Positions 35,477 through 44,569 of a stretch of DNA of 64,000 nt are shown one piece after another. Source of the DNA: Gammaproteobacteria bacterium (GTDB taxonomy: Bacteria; Pseudomonadota; Gammaproteobacteria; Pseudomonadales; Azotimanducaceae_A). A program made the position numbers and the translations under genes. The stretch's first letter is position 1, and every line of letters starts with the position of its first letter. The DNA lies in NCBI GenBank assembly GCA_012960755.1, contig DUAT01000078.1, forward strand, positions 124,001-188,000, read 5' to 3'. Below the pieces are notes generated by a model that did not search any database, was not told the origin of the DNA, and saw only the letters and a program-made list of their open reading frames with translations.

Positions 35477-36430
35477 CTAGCTTAGGTAAAAAATACCGAA
35501 CCAGTTCTTGTCATCGGTCCAGAATTCGCAGTTTTGGTAACCCGCCTTTTGCGCCATTTGAGCGAATTCATCCCTGGAATACTTGTAAGAATTCTCCGTA
35601 TGGATTCTTTCACCTTTCTTTATGGAAAACTGTTCACGGGCAACAGAAATCACCTGGTCCTGCTTGCTTTCAAGAAACATCTGAATACATCCAAGTTCTG
35701 CATTGTAACCTGCATGATGTTCAAACAGATCCAGGTTAAAGGTTGCTTCATATGCTTGGTTAAGGTGTGATAGCGCATTGAGATTGAACTTTGCAGTAAC
35801 ACCCAGTCCATCGTTGTAAGCCCGATTAAGTACCTGATGATCCTTTTTTAAATCTACCCCTATGAGAAGACCACCCCTGTGACCGAGTTGTGCCTTAACA
35901 CGCCCCAGGAACTCCATCGCTGAGTCAGGATCAAAATTACCTATGCTCGAACCCGGGAAAAACCCGGTTGTATTCCTGATCAAGCTAAATGGCAGGTCAA
36001 ATTCCTGAGAATAATCTACACAAGTGGCCCGAACCTCGAGCCACGGGTAATCAACAGCGATTGTATTTGCTGATTCGTCCAGGTATTCCCTGGAAATATC
36101 CAGTGGCGCGTAAATACGCGGTTTTACATAGTCCAGCAGTATCCTGATCTTTTCACTGCTACCGCTGCCATACTCCACGAGCAAGCAATCTTCACCAATA
36201 CACCGGGCCATCTCTCCGCCAAACATCCTCAACAGTCCAATCTCAGTCCGGGTGGGATAATACTCTTGTGTCTGGGTGATCTCGGCAAACAATTGAGACC
36301 CTTTAGCATCATAGAAAAACTTGGGGGAAATACGCTTTTCGTCACGCCTCAAACCATCGATTAACTGGGCAGCAACATCTTCAGGTTCAGCGGGTTGATC
36401 ATAAAACTTGTATGGTAGTGTAGAAGCCAA
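35477..36430 (-). CDS. egtD: L-histidine N(alpha)-methyltransferase EgtD
   Basis: SAM-dependent trimethylation of histidine to hercynine, first step of ergothioneine synthesis. It has 317 residues: family start region with ISPKFFYDAKGSQLFAEIT, SAM-binding VEYGSGSSEKIRILLD, and the C-terminal EFWTDDKNWFGIFYL. It follows egtB by 27 bases in the same direction. The paired genes give the compact egtB-egtD type of pathway. Confidence 0.94.
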   Translation of the reverse strand: MASTLPYKFYDQPAEPEDVAAQLIDGLRRDEKRISPKFFYDAKGSQLFAEITQTQEYYPTRTEIGLLRMFGGEMARCIGEDCLLVEYGSGSSEKIRILLDYVKPRIYAPLDISREYLDESANTIAVDYPWLEVRATCVDYSQEFDLPFSLIRNTTGFFPGSSIGNFDPDSAMEFLGRVKAQLGHRGGLLIGVDLKKDHQVLNRAYNDGLGVTAKFNLNALSHLNQAYEATFNLDLFEHHAGYNAELGCIQMFLESKQDQVISVAREQFSIKKGERIHTENSYKYSRDEFAQMAQKAGYQNCEFWTDDKNWFGIFYLS

Positions 36431-36457
36431 ATCTTATTCCTTTTTTTAACAGTCGCA

Positions 36458-37804
36458 CTATTGATTGTTGACCAGTCGGATGCCACTAAACTGCCATTGA
36501 TCTTTCGGGTAGAAAAAATTCCGATAGCTCCTGCGAATATGATTCGCCGGTGTTACACAGGAACCACCCCTTAGAACCAGCTGATTAGCCATAAACTTGC
36601 CGTTGTATTCACCCAGCTTGCCGGGAAAGTGCTTGAAGCCAGGATACGGACCATAGCTGCTCGAAGTCCACTCCCAAACGTCGCCAAAGACTTGTCCCGG
36701 CAACCGGCCTGATGCGATTGTCTTAAAACATGTCGGATGAAACAGGCCAGAATCTGCAAAGTTGCCCTGTAAAGGAACATCCGTAGCCATTATTTCCCAC
36801 TCCTGTTCCGTCGGTAATCTACAATCCCGCCAACGTGCAAACGCATCCGCCTCGTATCCACTGACATGACACAAGGGTTGATCCAATTGCAATGGTCTGA
36901 GCCCGCCAAGGGTATATTCAAACCACTCTGAATCAATCAGTTGCCAGTACAAGGGAGAGCCCGGTTTATTACCTTGCTTATTCAATGCCCAGGCATCAGA
37001 CAACCATAACTCTGGCCTGGTATAGCCATCATCATGAATGAACTGTAAGTACTCTCGATTGCTCGTCAGCCGATCCGCAATCTCAAAATCCCTGACCAGT
37101 ACTTCATGCCGGGGTGACTCATTATCAAAAACAAAAACAGAGTGTGTGGGTGCCTGGGCGCCTATTTCGTATATTCCGCCTTTAAACGCAACAAACCCAA
37201 GGCTAGATTCATGTTGCACGCTGCCCTTGTCAATCGACGCTTCGATTGAAATATAGGCTGGTTTCAACGGGTTGTGGCCCAGGTTGTACTTAATATCCGT
37301 TAGCAACAGTTCCTGGTGTTGTTGTTCGTGGTGCAGCCCCAGCGTAATCTTGAAAACGAGATCATCACTGAGTTCCCGCTGCAACAACAACCCCATCGCC
37401 TCATCAACATACTGTCGATAGGATTTGATTTCCTTGACCGTAGGGCGGGAAAGATGTCCCCTGTTGGGCCGCGGAAACTGCTCCCCGACACCGTTATAGT
37501 AAGAATTAAACAGTACTTCATAGGCCGTATTAAAGGGTTTGTACCCAGGCACATGAGGTTTCAGTAAAAACGTTTCAAAGAACCAGGTTACGTGGGCAAT
37601 ATGCCACTTGGGCGGGCTGGCATCTTCCATCGGCTGGACGAGATAGTCCTCAATCTCCAATGAGCTGCATATCGCCAGCGTCCTGCCCCGAACTTCGGTG
37701 TAGTTCTGAATCAACGTCTTATCGTCGCTGATCACGGGTTGGTTTCCATCGGAATGACGGGTGATTTTCTGGGTAGAGTCTGCGACAAAACTTAGACTAG
37801 CCAT
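36458..37804 (-). CDS. egtB: Ergothioneine sulfoxide synthase EgtB
   Basis: Non-heme iron enzyme joining hercynine with a thiol (glutamylcysteine or cysteine) using oxygen. It has 448 residues. The N-terminal DinB-like domain contributes iron-binding histidines: PPKWHIAHVTWFFE and HHEQQHQE (HX3HXE form). The C-terminal formylglycine-generating-enzyme fold carries GDVWEWTSSSYGPYPGF and VLRGGSC. egtA and egtC are not seen, and egtE is not seen, so lyase and gamma-glutamyl steps rely on genes elsewhere or a shorter route. Confidence 0.94.
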   Translation of the reverse strand: MASLSFVADSTQKITRHSDGNQPVISDDKTLIQNYTEVRGRTLAICSSLEIEDYLVQPMEDASPPKWHIAHVTWFFETFLLKPHVPGYKPFNTAYEVLFNSYYNGVGEQFPRPNRGHLSRPTVKEIKSYRQYVDEAMGLLLQRELSDDLVFKITLGLHHEQQHQELLLTDIKYNLGHNPLKPAYISIEASIDKGSVQHESSLGFVAFKGGIYEIGAQAPTHSVFVFDNESPRHEVLVRDFEIADRLTSNREYLQFIHDDGYTRPELWLSDAWALNKQGNKPGSPLYWQLIDSEWFEYTLGGLRPLQLDQPLCHVSGYEADAFARWRDCRLPTEQEWEIMATDVPLQGNFADSGLFHPTCFKTIASGRLPGQVFGDVWEWTSSSYGPYPGFKHFPGKLGEYNGKFMANQLVLRGGSCVTPANHIRRSYRNFFYPKDQWQFSGIRLVNNQ

Positions 37805-37823
37805 TCTTATAGTTAATCAACAC

Positions 37824-37853
37824 ATTTTAGGAGGTTAAAATAGGAATAAACAA
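37824..37853 (-). promoter_or_regulatory. Candidate promoter of egtB-egtD
   Basis: Minus strand TTGTTT (37848-37853), 18-base spacer, TAAAAT (37824-37829), about 20 bases before the egtB ATG. Boxes are fair; the leader would be very short. Confidence 0.3.
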
Positions 37854-37993
37854 GTCACTAAGAGAAATAATAGATATTCGAACCATGCTAACGAACCCTA
37901 TCAGCCGTGCTTTCCACCCGATGAGCGTTTGATCTGTCGCACGATCGATGCTTTGTTAAAGCCACCTAAGGGGAATCGACGAGCAGCAGGCGG

Positions 37994-38629
37994 CTAGAGC
38001 ATTAGAGTATTTAGTATCTGGGAAATATTCCTGGTCTGGTGGGGAGCCTTGATGATTCCGGCATAACGGCCCTCGGGATCTACTACGGCGATGCTGACAG
38101 AGTGATCGACAGTATAAGTTTCCGGTTCCCTGCCAGGCACTCTTCCGAATGCTACATTTAATTGTGTGGCCAGACTGACAACCTGTTGGTATTCACCGGT
38201 ATAGCCAATGAATTCTTTGTTAAAACTAGGTACATAACGCGACAATCGTGCAACCGTATCGAAATCCGGATCTACAGAAACCATAATCACCTGTGGTTTA
38301 TGCTCAACCTCTTGCATCGCTCGATTGAGGACACCCAGTGTGGTTGGACAAAATTCAGGACAGGACGTAAATCCAAAGAAAATCAATGACCAGGTGCCTC
38401 TCAATTGTTCGAGGGTGACCATTTCACCCGTGTGGTTCACCAGCTCAAATTCAGAAATCTCCCGGCTGGGTTGAAATCCATAATAGCCAAGACTTCTGAG
38501 TTTTTCCTCAGAGAGCGCCCTGGGTGTAAGAAAACTATATAGGAACACCCCGACGATCAGGGCGATGAATCCCAATATCCAGATCAGGGTATTTTGAATG
38601 CCTGTTTGCTGGGTTTCTGTTCGTTCCAT
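37994..38629 (-). CDS. SCO1/SenC copper chaperone
   Basis: Membrane-anchored thioredoxin-fold protein that delivers copper to the CuA site of oxidase subunit II. It has 211 residues: one membrane segment (about 13-33), then copper ligands C90 and C94 in TSCPEFCPTTLG and H176 in VDHSVSI. It is the last gene of the cox cluster, 32 bases after ctaB. Confidence 0.92.
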   Translation of the reverse strand: MERTETQQTGIQNTLIWILGFIALIVGVFLYSFLTPRALSEEKLRSLGYYGFQPSREISEFELVNHTGEMVTLEQLRGTWSLIFFGFTSCPEFCPTTLGVLNRAMQEVEHKPQVIMVSVDPDFDTVARLSRYVPSFNKEFIGYTGEYQQVVSLATQLNVAFGRVPGREPETYTVDHSVSIAVVDPEGRYAGIIKAPHQTRNISQILNTLML

Positions 38630-38661
38630 TAGTTAATTCCTGTCCTGGTTTCGCAAGTTGC

Positions 38662-39633
38662 TTATACAGCACCCACAGGTAACAGGTAATGGTCCGCCAG
38701 CAGTGCCAGAAATAGCAACATCAGGTAGCTTATGGAATATCTGAACGTTTTCATGGGCGCCTGTCGATTTGTCCCCTTTAACAGGACCACACTCCAATAG
38801 AGAAATCCCATCCCAAGCACAATCGCCGAACCCAGGTAGAGGAGGTTACTCATACCGGTAAAATAGGGTAACAGTGTCACCAGGAACAGTACGATGGTGT
38901 AGAGCAGTATATGCAGCTTGGTGTATTCGACGCCATGGGTGACCGGTAGCATGGGCACATTCACTTTCGCGTACTCTTCTTTTCGCTCGATCGCCAACGC
39001 CCAGAAATGTGGTGGTGTCCAGGCAAATATAATCAACACAAGCAGGAGTCCACCACCATCCACGCTATTGGTCACCGCCGTCCAGCCAAATAGTGGAGGC
39101 GCCGCACCAAATAAGCCGCCAATCACAATATTCTGTGGTGTGGCCCGCTTCAAATAAACAGTATAAACAACGCCGTAACCTATCCATGACGCCAGATTTA
39201 GCCAAGCCGTCAACGGATTCACCAGAATTGCCAACATCGCAATACCAGTTACACCCGTAACCGCAATAAAAGTCGCTGCTTGAACATTTGTCACTCGCCC
39301 CTGGGCAATCGGCCTGGCTTTGGTGCGAGCCATATTGGCGTCAATCCTGGAATCAACAAGATGGTTCAAAGCCGCCGCGGAACCTGCCACGAGGGCGATC
39401 CCGAGATTACCAAACAGCAGGATATCCCAGGGCACCATTGCCGGTGTGGCCAGGAACATACCGACCATGGAACACAACAGCATCAGCAGCACAACCCGGG
39501 GTTTGCACATCTCCAGGTAGTCCCTCCAACTCGTAACGGCCGGTATAGTCGCCAACTTGTTCGGATGAGGTTCTTGTGAGATATCTAGATTTGCCACAGT
39601 AAAGTCACTTTGGTTGGTAGCTGTTGCCTGCAA
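38662..39633 (-). CDS. ctaB: Protoheme IX farnesyltransferase (heme O synthase)
   Basis: Adds a farnesyl tail to heme B, giving heme O, in the inner membrane. It has 323 residues and about eight to nine membrane segments. The polyprenyltransferase motif is NHLVDSRIDANMARTKARP, and a second acidic site follows in the cytoplasmic loop (IERKEEYAKVNVPMLP). It lies between SCO and the small cox-associated gene; the usual ctaA between these is absent. Confidence 0.94.
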   Translation of the reverse strand: MQATATNQSDFTVANLDISQEPHPNKLATIPAVTSWRDYLEMCKPRVVLLMLLCSMVGMFLATPAMVPWDILLFGNLGIALVAGSAAALNHLVDSRIDANMARTKARPIAQGRVTNVQAATFIAVTGVTGIAMLAILVNPLTAWLNLASWIGYGVVYTVYLKRATPQNIVIGGLFGAAPPLFGWTAVTNSVDGGGLLLVLIIFAWTPPHFWALAIERKEEYAKVNVPMLPVTHGVEYTKLHILLYTIVLFLVTLLPYFTGMSNLLYLGSAIVLGMGFLYWSVVLLKGTNRQAPMKTFRYSISYLMLLFLALLADHYLLPVGAV

Positions 39634-39665
39634 AGAGGAAGCGCATCTTACCTAAAATCACGCGC

Positions 39666-40256
39666 TCATCCAATATTGGAAAGTTTCAGCAGGTGCTTGA
39701 GATCCTTCAGCAGGGGACCACCCATCTTTTCCAGGGTATAGACCATCATGACATTGCCATGGGGATCCATCAGGAAAATGTAGTTACCCGATACAGAATC
39801 TGGCACCACATCTCTAAATGTGTCTCTTAGCAGGCTTTCATCCAACTGTATCTGACCCATGTCAGGGTATTCACGCAACAAATCGCTGATCTGAATTTCA
39901 GGCGTTTGTTGCGTGGTAAGCAAGATCCGTTTGACTCTTTCCGACTCCTTCCCCAGTGCTACATTGGTCTGCCGGGCCAGGTAAAATCTCTGTTTGCAAT
40001 CAGGGTCGCAGGTCTGGCCCACAGGCATCAAAAGTGACCACTTACTATCAGCAAGAGATAGATCCAATCGTGTATTAGATATTGGCGGGATAATCAATCT
40101 GCCCTGATTGGTCGTTTCTGTGGGGAGAAGCTGAGGGAAGTTTACATAAACGATAAAGGCAATAAACACAGGCATTAGACCTATGCCGAATAGCAGACTC
40201 AGATGGATTCTGTTCCTGGAAATATTTCTTTGCCTATCGGGTTCGAGTTCAGTCAT
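39666..40256 (-). CDS. Cox-cluster membrane-anchored protein of unknown function
   Basis: A 196-residue protein with one N-terminal membrane segment (about 19-43) and a periplasmic domain: LSLADSKWSLLMPVGQTCDPDCKQRFYLARQ is the most conserved-looking part, holding two cysteines (CDPDC). Proteins of this kind lie between surf1 and ctaA in Pseudomonas cox clusters. The layout resembles a thioredoxin/SCO-like domain, with a strand VSGNYIFLMDPHGNVMMVY, so an assembly role is plausible but unproven. Its ATG overlaps the surf1 stop. Confidence 0.7.
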   Translation of the reverse strand: MTELEPDRQRNISRNRIHLSLLFGIGLMPVFIAFIVYVNFPQLLPTETTNQGRLIIPPISNTRLDLSLADSKWSLLMPVGQTCDPDCKQRFYLARQTNVALGKESERVKRILLTTQQTPEIQISDLLREYPDMGQIQLDESLLRDTFRDVVPDSVSGNYIFLMDPHGNVMMVYTLEKMGGPLLKDLKHLLKLSNIG

Positions 40257-41011
40257 CTTCTTTGATTCAAAGTATTGGTTCGAAAAGTAAAAACCACGAA
40301 CGCTATTGCGACGGTCACGGCCATCAAGAACCAGGTCAACGCATAACCATAATGTCGTTCTGGTAGCATCGTAACAAAGGGCCAGTGCCGCGGCAGCGCG
40401 TTATCATTCAGCTCTGCCAACCTGACAACATGAGGAAACAGCTTCTGCTGCAGAACCTCGGCAATGACCCCAGTATCGAGGGATTGCACGACATAGTGTG
40501 TCTGCACACCCGATGACCCGTTACCAAGCTTTGCAATAGCCTGGACTATTTTATGGGTCTCTACGCCCGAATCGGGAACATAAATGTTACCGGTCAAACT
40601 GCCGCTGAACTCACTGAGTGGCGGGATCTTAGGCTTATCCAACCGGGTTCTGCCCTGGGGGACGAAACCCCTGTTGATCAAAACGACCCTGCCAGACCTG
40701 TCGCGAAAAGGTACCAGGACCTCAAATCCGACCTCGCCATGCAATACCCGGTTATCCAACAGGAACAAAACCCCATCCTCATAGCTACCCTGCAACTGCA
40801 CCGGTTGGCCATTAAGTCGCTTTAGTTCATTGGCGCTGTCAGGAAGCTCGATCAGGCTAATGCCTGGCTGGAGTCGTCGCTGTTTGTCTGCTTCTATCCA
40901 GGCAACTTTTTGCACACCTCTTTCCAGTTGCCAGGAACCCAGGTAAATAAAGACAAACAGGAACAAGATACTAAAGACCAATAGTTTCCAATTGAGTGAT
41001 ATCCGTTTCAT
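40253..41011 (-). CDS. SURF1-family oxidase assembly protein
   Basis: An inner-membrane factor that helps insert heme A into subunit I. It has 252 residues from ATG at 41011; the frame extends to 41068 without family match. Membrane segments sit at both ends (LLVFSILFLFVFIYLG and LTWFLMAVTVAIAFVVF). Conserved LGSWQLERG and RVVLINRGFVPQGR are present. The stop overlaps the next gene (ATGA). Confidence 0.9.
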   Translation of the reverse strand: MKRISLNWKLLVFSILFLFVFIYLGSWQLERGVQKVAWIEADKQRRLQPGISLIELPDSANELKRLNGQPVQLQGSYEDGVLFLLDNRVLHGEVGFEVLVPFRDRSGRVVLINRGFVPQGRTRLDKPKIPPLSEFSGSLTGNIYVPDSGVETHKIVQAIAKLGNGSSGVQTHYVVQSLDTGVIAEVLQQKLFPHVVRLAELNDNALPRHWPFVTMLPERHYGYALTWFLMAVTVAIAFVVFTFRTNTLNQRR

Positions 41012-41138
41012 TGATAATGCATATCCTGGTTCCGGTCCGGATGGGTAGGGACAATTATTCGATGTCAATGGATTGCTGTATGGAGGCCAGTATAATCCTG
41101 TGAGAATTTGTTCGGACGACTTCTATGTGGCTGAAAAT

Positions 41139-41360
41139 ATGTGGCTGAAAATAATTATTGTTATCTTGTTTATCGGTAACATCGCGGCCCTGGGTTCCGC
41201 GTTCCATACCCTGGTATCTGATGAGGGACAGGACAGTAAACGGACAGCCAACAGGTTACTTATCAGGGTCGTAATGGCAGCCTTGTTGCTGCTTGCCATT
41301 GTCTATGGCCTCTGGTCAGGCGAACTGGGTATCGCGGCCCCCTGGTATTCGCCCGGCTAA
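41139..41360 (+). CDS. DUF2909 twin-membrane-segment protein
   Basis: A 73-residue membrane protein with two helices (IIIVILFIGNIAALGSAF and VVMAALLLLAIVYGLWSG) joined by a basic loop (KRTANRLLIR). It is typically found beside coxC/surf1, here on the opposite strand to the rest of the cluster. The start is uncertain: ATGTGGCTGAAAAT is duplicated in tandem (41125-41152), but only the ATG at 41139 is in frame; the first gives a seven-codon ORF. Confidence 0.75.
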   Translation: MWLKIIIVILFIGNIAALGSAFHTLVSDEGQDSKRTANRLLIRVVMAALLLLAIVYGLWSGELGIAAPWYSPG

Positions 41361-41406
41361 CATACTGTTTTGTGATCCTTTATAGGCAGCCTTTGGGAAA
41401 AGCCGG

Positions 41407-42315
41407 TTAACTGCCCAGGATGTAAACAAAGATGAACAAGCCCATCCACACCACATCAACAAAATGCCAATACCAGGCGGCAGCTTCGAACCCAAAGCAG
41501 TCATCTGCGGTAAAATGACCTTTGAAAGCTCGACCCAGCATCACCATCAGCATGAATGTCCCCAGGGTCACGTGTGCACCATGAAAACCTGTCAACATGA
41601 AGAAGGTCGTACCGTAGATACCGGCATTTAGTTTCAGTCCCAGTTCCGTATAGGCTTCATGATATTCGAGTACCTGGAAGGCCAAAAAGGCGACACCCAG
41701 CGCAACCGTGATACTCAGCCACAGGGTAAGCTTTTTCCTGTTGCCTTCCTTGATACCGTGGTGAGCCCAGTTCACCGTAAAGCTGGAACTAAACAGCAGT
41801 ATCGTATTAATCAATGGTAAACCGAACCACCCCATCGAGTGCTCGGCGCCGGGAAATCTTGCCGGATCCGGTGTGTTCAGCAGAGGCCATTCCGGCACAT
41901 AATCAGGCCAGAGCAAGTTACTGGGGCCCCGATCGCCCACGCCACCGATCCAGTCAACGACAAATATGCGGACATAGAAAAGTGCACCAAAAAAAGCCGC
42001 AAAGAAGAAAATTTCTGAAAGAATGAACCAGCTCATGCTCCACACAAACGACCGGTTCATTTGTGCGCTATACATATTGGCATGATTTTCCCTGATCACT
42101 GTGCTGAACCAGATAAACAGGGTAAACCCCAATACAAGACCGCCAGCCATCAATATCCAGGCACCCACGGTGTGTTCTGCACCCGCCTGCATATCAACCA
42201 GAATATTTCCCATGCCAAAGACAGTCAGGAAGATGCCCAACGACGCAAATATGGGTAGTTTGCTCTGGAGCGGTACGTAGTACTCCTCGTAGATTTCTTC
42301 ACTCGTTGTTGACAT
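41407..42315 (-). CDS. ctaE: Cytochrome c oxidase subunit III
   Basis: Seven-helix membrane subunit of the aa3 oxidase, stabilising subunit I and its oxygen path. It has 302 residues, somewhat long because of the loop after helix two or three (about 125-160). Conserved WFILSEIFFFAAFFGALFY and FFMLTGFHGAHVTLG are present, ending with YWHFVDVVWMGLFIFVY. It belongs to the ctaC-ctaD-ctaG-ctaE run. Confidence 0.95.
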   Translation of the reverse strand: MSTTSEEIYEEYYVPLQSKLPIFASLGIFLTVFGMGNILVDMQAGAEHTVGAWILMAGGLVLGFTLFIWFSTVIRENHANMYSAQMNRSFVWSMSWFILSEIFFFAAFFGALFYVRIFVVDWIGGVGDRGPSNLLWPDYVPEWPLLNTPDPARFPGAEHSMGWFGLPLINTILLFSSSFTVNWAHHGIKEGNRKKLTLWLSITVALGVAFLAFQVLEYHEAYTELGLKLNAGIYGTTFFMLTGFHGAHVTLGTFMLMVMLGRAFKGHFTADDCFGFEAAAWYWHFVDVVWMGLFIFVYILGS

Positions 42316-42327
42316 ATCTTCTCTCCA

Positions 42328-42945
42328 TCAAAACTTGTAGCCCTGGTAGGCCGCCAATTCGTCGTTAACCGGTTGAGTGATATCGTACAGCGTGTACGAC
42401 AGGGTTATGGTAGTAATATCTTCTGGCAAATCACGATCGATAATAAATCGAAGTGGCATATCTAACGATTCACCGCTGGCGAGTCGTTGTTGTTCAAAAC
42501 AAAAACACTCTGTCTTGTGTAAATACCGGGCCGCCCTGGAAGGTGTAACACTAGGTACTGCCTGAGCTGTGATCGTCATACTGGCGATGTTCCTGGCGTA
42601 GAAGGTCGTCATGTTCAATTTCCCAGGCTGAACTTTCAGGGTGCGGCTCGCTGGCCGGAACTCCCATGGCATGCTTGCATTATTACTGGCAAGAAACTGG
42701 ATGGTCACCTGTCGATCGTCATCAAAGCCAGGCTCTTCCTGGTCCCGTACAAGTTGTTCCTGTATTGCCTGTCCCTGAAGATAGGCTGCCCCTGAGGTCT
42801 TTCCGGAGGTCTTTCCGTTCAGACCCGTAACGTCACAGATAACGTCATAGAGAGGCACAAGGGCAAAACCAAATACGAACATTCCACAGGCCACAGACAG
42901 CAGTTTTATGGCTGTCCTGTTCGCTTTGTTTTTTTGTTCACTCAC
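42328..42945 (-). CDS. ctaG: Cytochrome c oxidase assembly protein CtaG/Cox11
   Basis: Delivers copper to CuB of subunit I. It has 205 residues: one membrane anchor (about 12-34), and a periplasmic immunoglobulin-like domain with the copper motif CFCF (C147, C149). It is placed between ctaD and ctaE, the usual order. Confidence 0.95.
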   Translation of the reverse strand: MSEQKNKANRTAIKLLSVACGMFVFGFALVPLYDVICDVTGLNGKTSGKTSGAAYLQGQAIQEQLVRDQEEPGFDDDRQVTIQFLASNNASMPWEFRPASRTLKVQPGKLNMTTFYARNIASMTITAQAVPSVTPSRAARYLHKTECFCFEQQRLASGESLDMPLRFIIDRDLPEDITTITLSYTLYDITQPVNDELAAYQGYKF

Positions 42946-42963
42946 GTCCTGCTAACCTTTTCT

Positions 42964-44568
42964 CTATCCGTGGGCTTCTTGCCGATCAAGTCTCGGTGGC
43001 GTTGAGAAGGTGTGATATGGCGCCGGTGAGGGAATCGTCCATTCCAATCCATGCGCCCCTTCCCAAACCCGGTCAGTTGCTTTCTTACCGCCCTTAATGC
43101 ACTTAATCACGATGAAGACAAATAACAATTGCGAGAAGCCAAACAAAAACGCGCCAACGCTGGACATCATGTTGTAATCCGCAAACTGCAAGGCGTAATC
43201 AGGAATTCGTCGCGGCATGCCTGCCAGACCAACAAAATGTTGTGGGAAGAACAGCACATTGATACCGATAAACGACAACCAGAAATGCGTCTTACCGAGA
43301 GTTTCGTCGTACATGTTACCCGTCCACTTCGGCAACCAGTAATACACAGCCGCCATGATCGAGAAGACCGATCCCGGCACCAGAACGTAGTGGAAATGTG
43401 CCACCACGAAATAAGTGTCGTGGTACTGGAAATCTGCAGGGACAATTGCCAGCATTAATCCGGAAAAGCCACCAATGGTGAATAAAATCACGAATGCGAT
43501 AGCAAACAGCATGGGGGTTTCAAACGTCATCGCCCCTTGCCACATGGTCGCAATCCAGTTGAATACCTTCACCCCTGTTGGGATAGCAATCAGCATCGTG
43601 GCGTACATGAAGTACAGCTCACCCGCGATAGGAATTCCAACGGTGAACATATGGTGCGCCCAGACGATAAATGACAGGAACGCGATGGATGCGGTGGCAT
43701 ACACCATCGACGGATAACCAAACAAACGCTTCCGGGCAAAGGTAGGAATAATTGCAGATACGACGCCGAAGGCGGGCAAAATCATAATATAGACTTCCGG
43801 GTGACCAAAGAACCAGAAGACATGCTGGAACAACACCGGGTCACCACCACCACCGGCGTTAAAAAATGCCGTACCAAAATGAATATCCATCAACATCATC
43901 GTCACGACACCCGCCAGTACTGGCATCACGGCAATCAAAAGAAATGCTGTAATCAGCCAGGTCCATACAAACAGTGGCATCTGCATCAGTGTCATGCCCG
44001 GTGCCCGCAGGTTCAGGATCGTCACAATAATGTTGATTGAACCCATAATCGAAGAGATGCCCATCAAGTGGACCGCAAAAATAAAGAACGTGGTACTGGG
44101 CGGTCCCTGGTCCGTCGACAAAGGTGCATAGAAAGTCCAGCCGAAGTTAGGAGCGCCGCCATCCATCAGCAGGGTGCTTGCCAGCATGGCAAACGCGAAC
44201 GGCAGGATCCAGAAACTATAGTTGTTCATTCTGGGTAAGGCCATATCCGGCGCACCGATCATCATCGGTACCAGCCAGTTGGCCAGGCCAACAAACGCTG
44301 GCATGACTGCTCCAAAAACCATCACCAGCCCATGCAATGTGATCATCTGGTTAAAAAACTCAGGCTCTATTATCTGTAGTCCGGGTTGAAACAGCTCTGC
44401 TCGAATAACCAGAGCAAAACACCCGCCCAGTAAAAACATGGACAGACTAAGCCAGAGGTAAAGAGTGCCGATATCTTTGTGGTTAGTGGTAAATACCCAT
44501 CGCATCAAACCCTTCGCAGGGCCATGGTGATGATCGTCGTGATGATGTACTTCAATGACCGCGCTCAT
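42964..44568 (-). CDS. ctaD: Cytochrome c oxidase subunit I (aa3)
   Basis: Catalytic subunit holding heme a, heme a3 and CuB. It has 534 residues and twelve membrane helices. The CuB His-Tyr pair lies in WFFGHPEVYIMILPAFG, further CuB histidines in WAHHMFTVG, heme ligands in VVAHFHYVLVPG and the proton D-path region after PRMNNYSFW. All key residues look present, so this is an A-type heme-copper oxidase. It directly follows ctaC by one base. Confidence 0.98.
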   Translation of the reverse strand: MSAVIEVHHHDDHHHGPAKGLMRWVFTTNHKDIGTLYLWLSLSMFLLGGCFALVIRAELFQPGLQIIEPEFFNQMITLHGLVMVFGAVMPAFVGLANWLVPMMIGAPDMALPRMNNYSFWILPFAFAMLASTLLMDGGAPNFGWTFYAPLSTDQGPPSTTFFIFAVHLMGISSIMGSINIIVTILNLRAPGMTLMQMPLFVWTWLITAFLLIAVMPVLAGVVTMMLMDIHFGTAFFNAGGGGDPVLFQHVFWFFGHPEVYIMILPAFGVVSAIIPTFARKRLFGYPSMVYATASIAFLSFIVWAHHMFTVGIPIAGELYFMYATMLIAIPTGVKVFNWIATMWQGAMTFETPMLFAIAFVILFTIGGFSGLMLAIVPADFQYHDTYFVVAHFHYVLVPGSVFSIMAAVYYWLPKWTGNMYDETLGKTHFWLSFIGINVLFFPQHFVGLAGMPRRIPDYALQFADYNMMSSVGAFLFGFSQLLFVFIVIKCIKGGKKATDRVWEGAHGLEWTIPSPAPYHTFSTPPRLDRQEAHG

Positions 44569-44569
44569 C

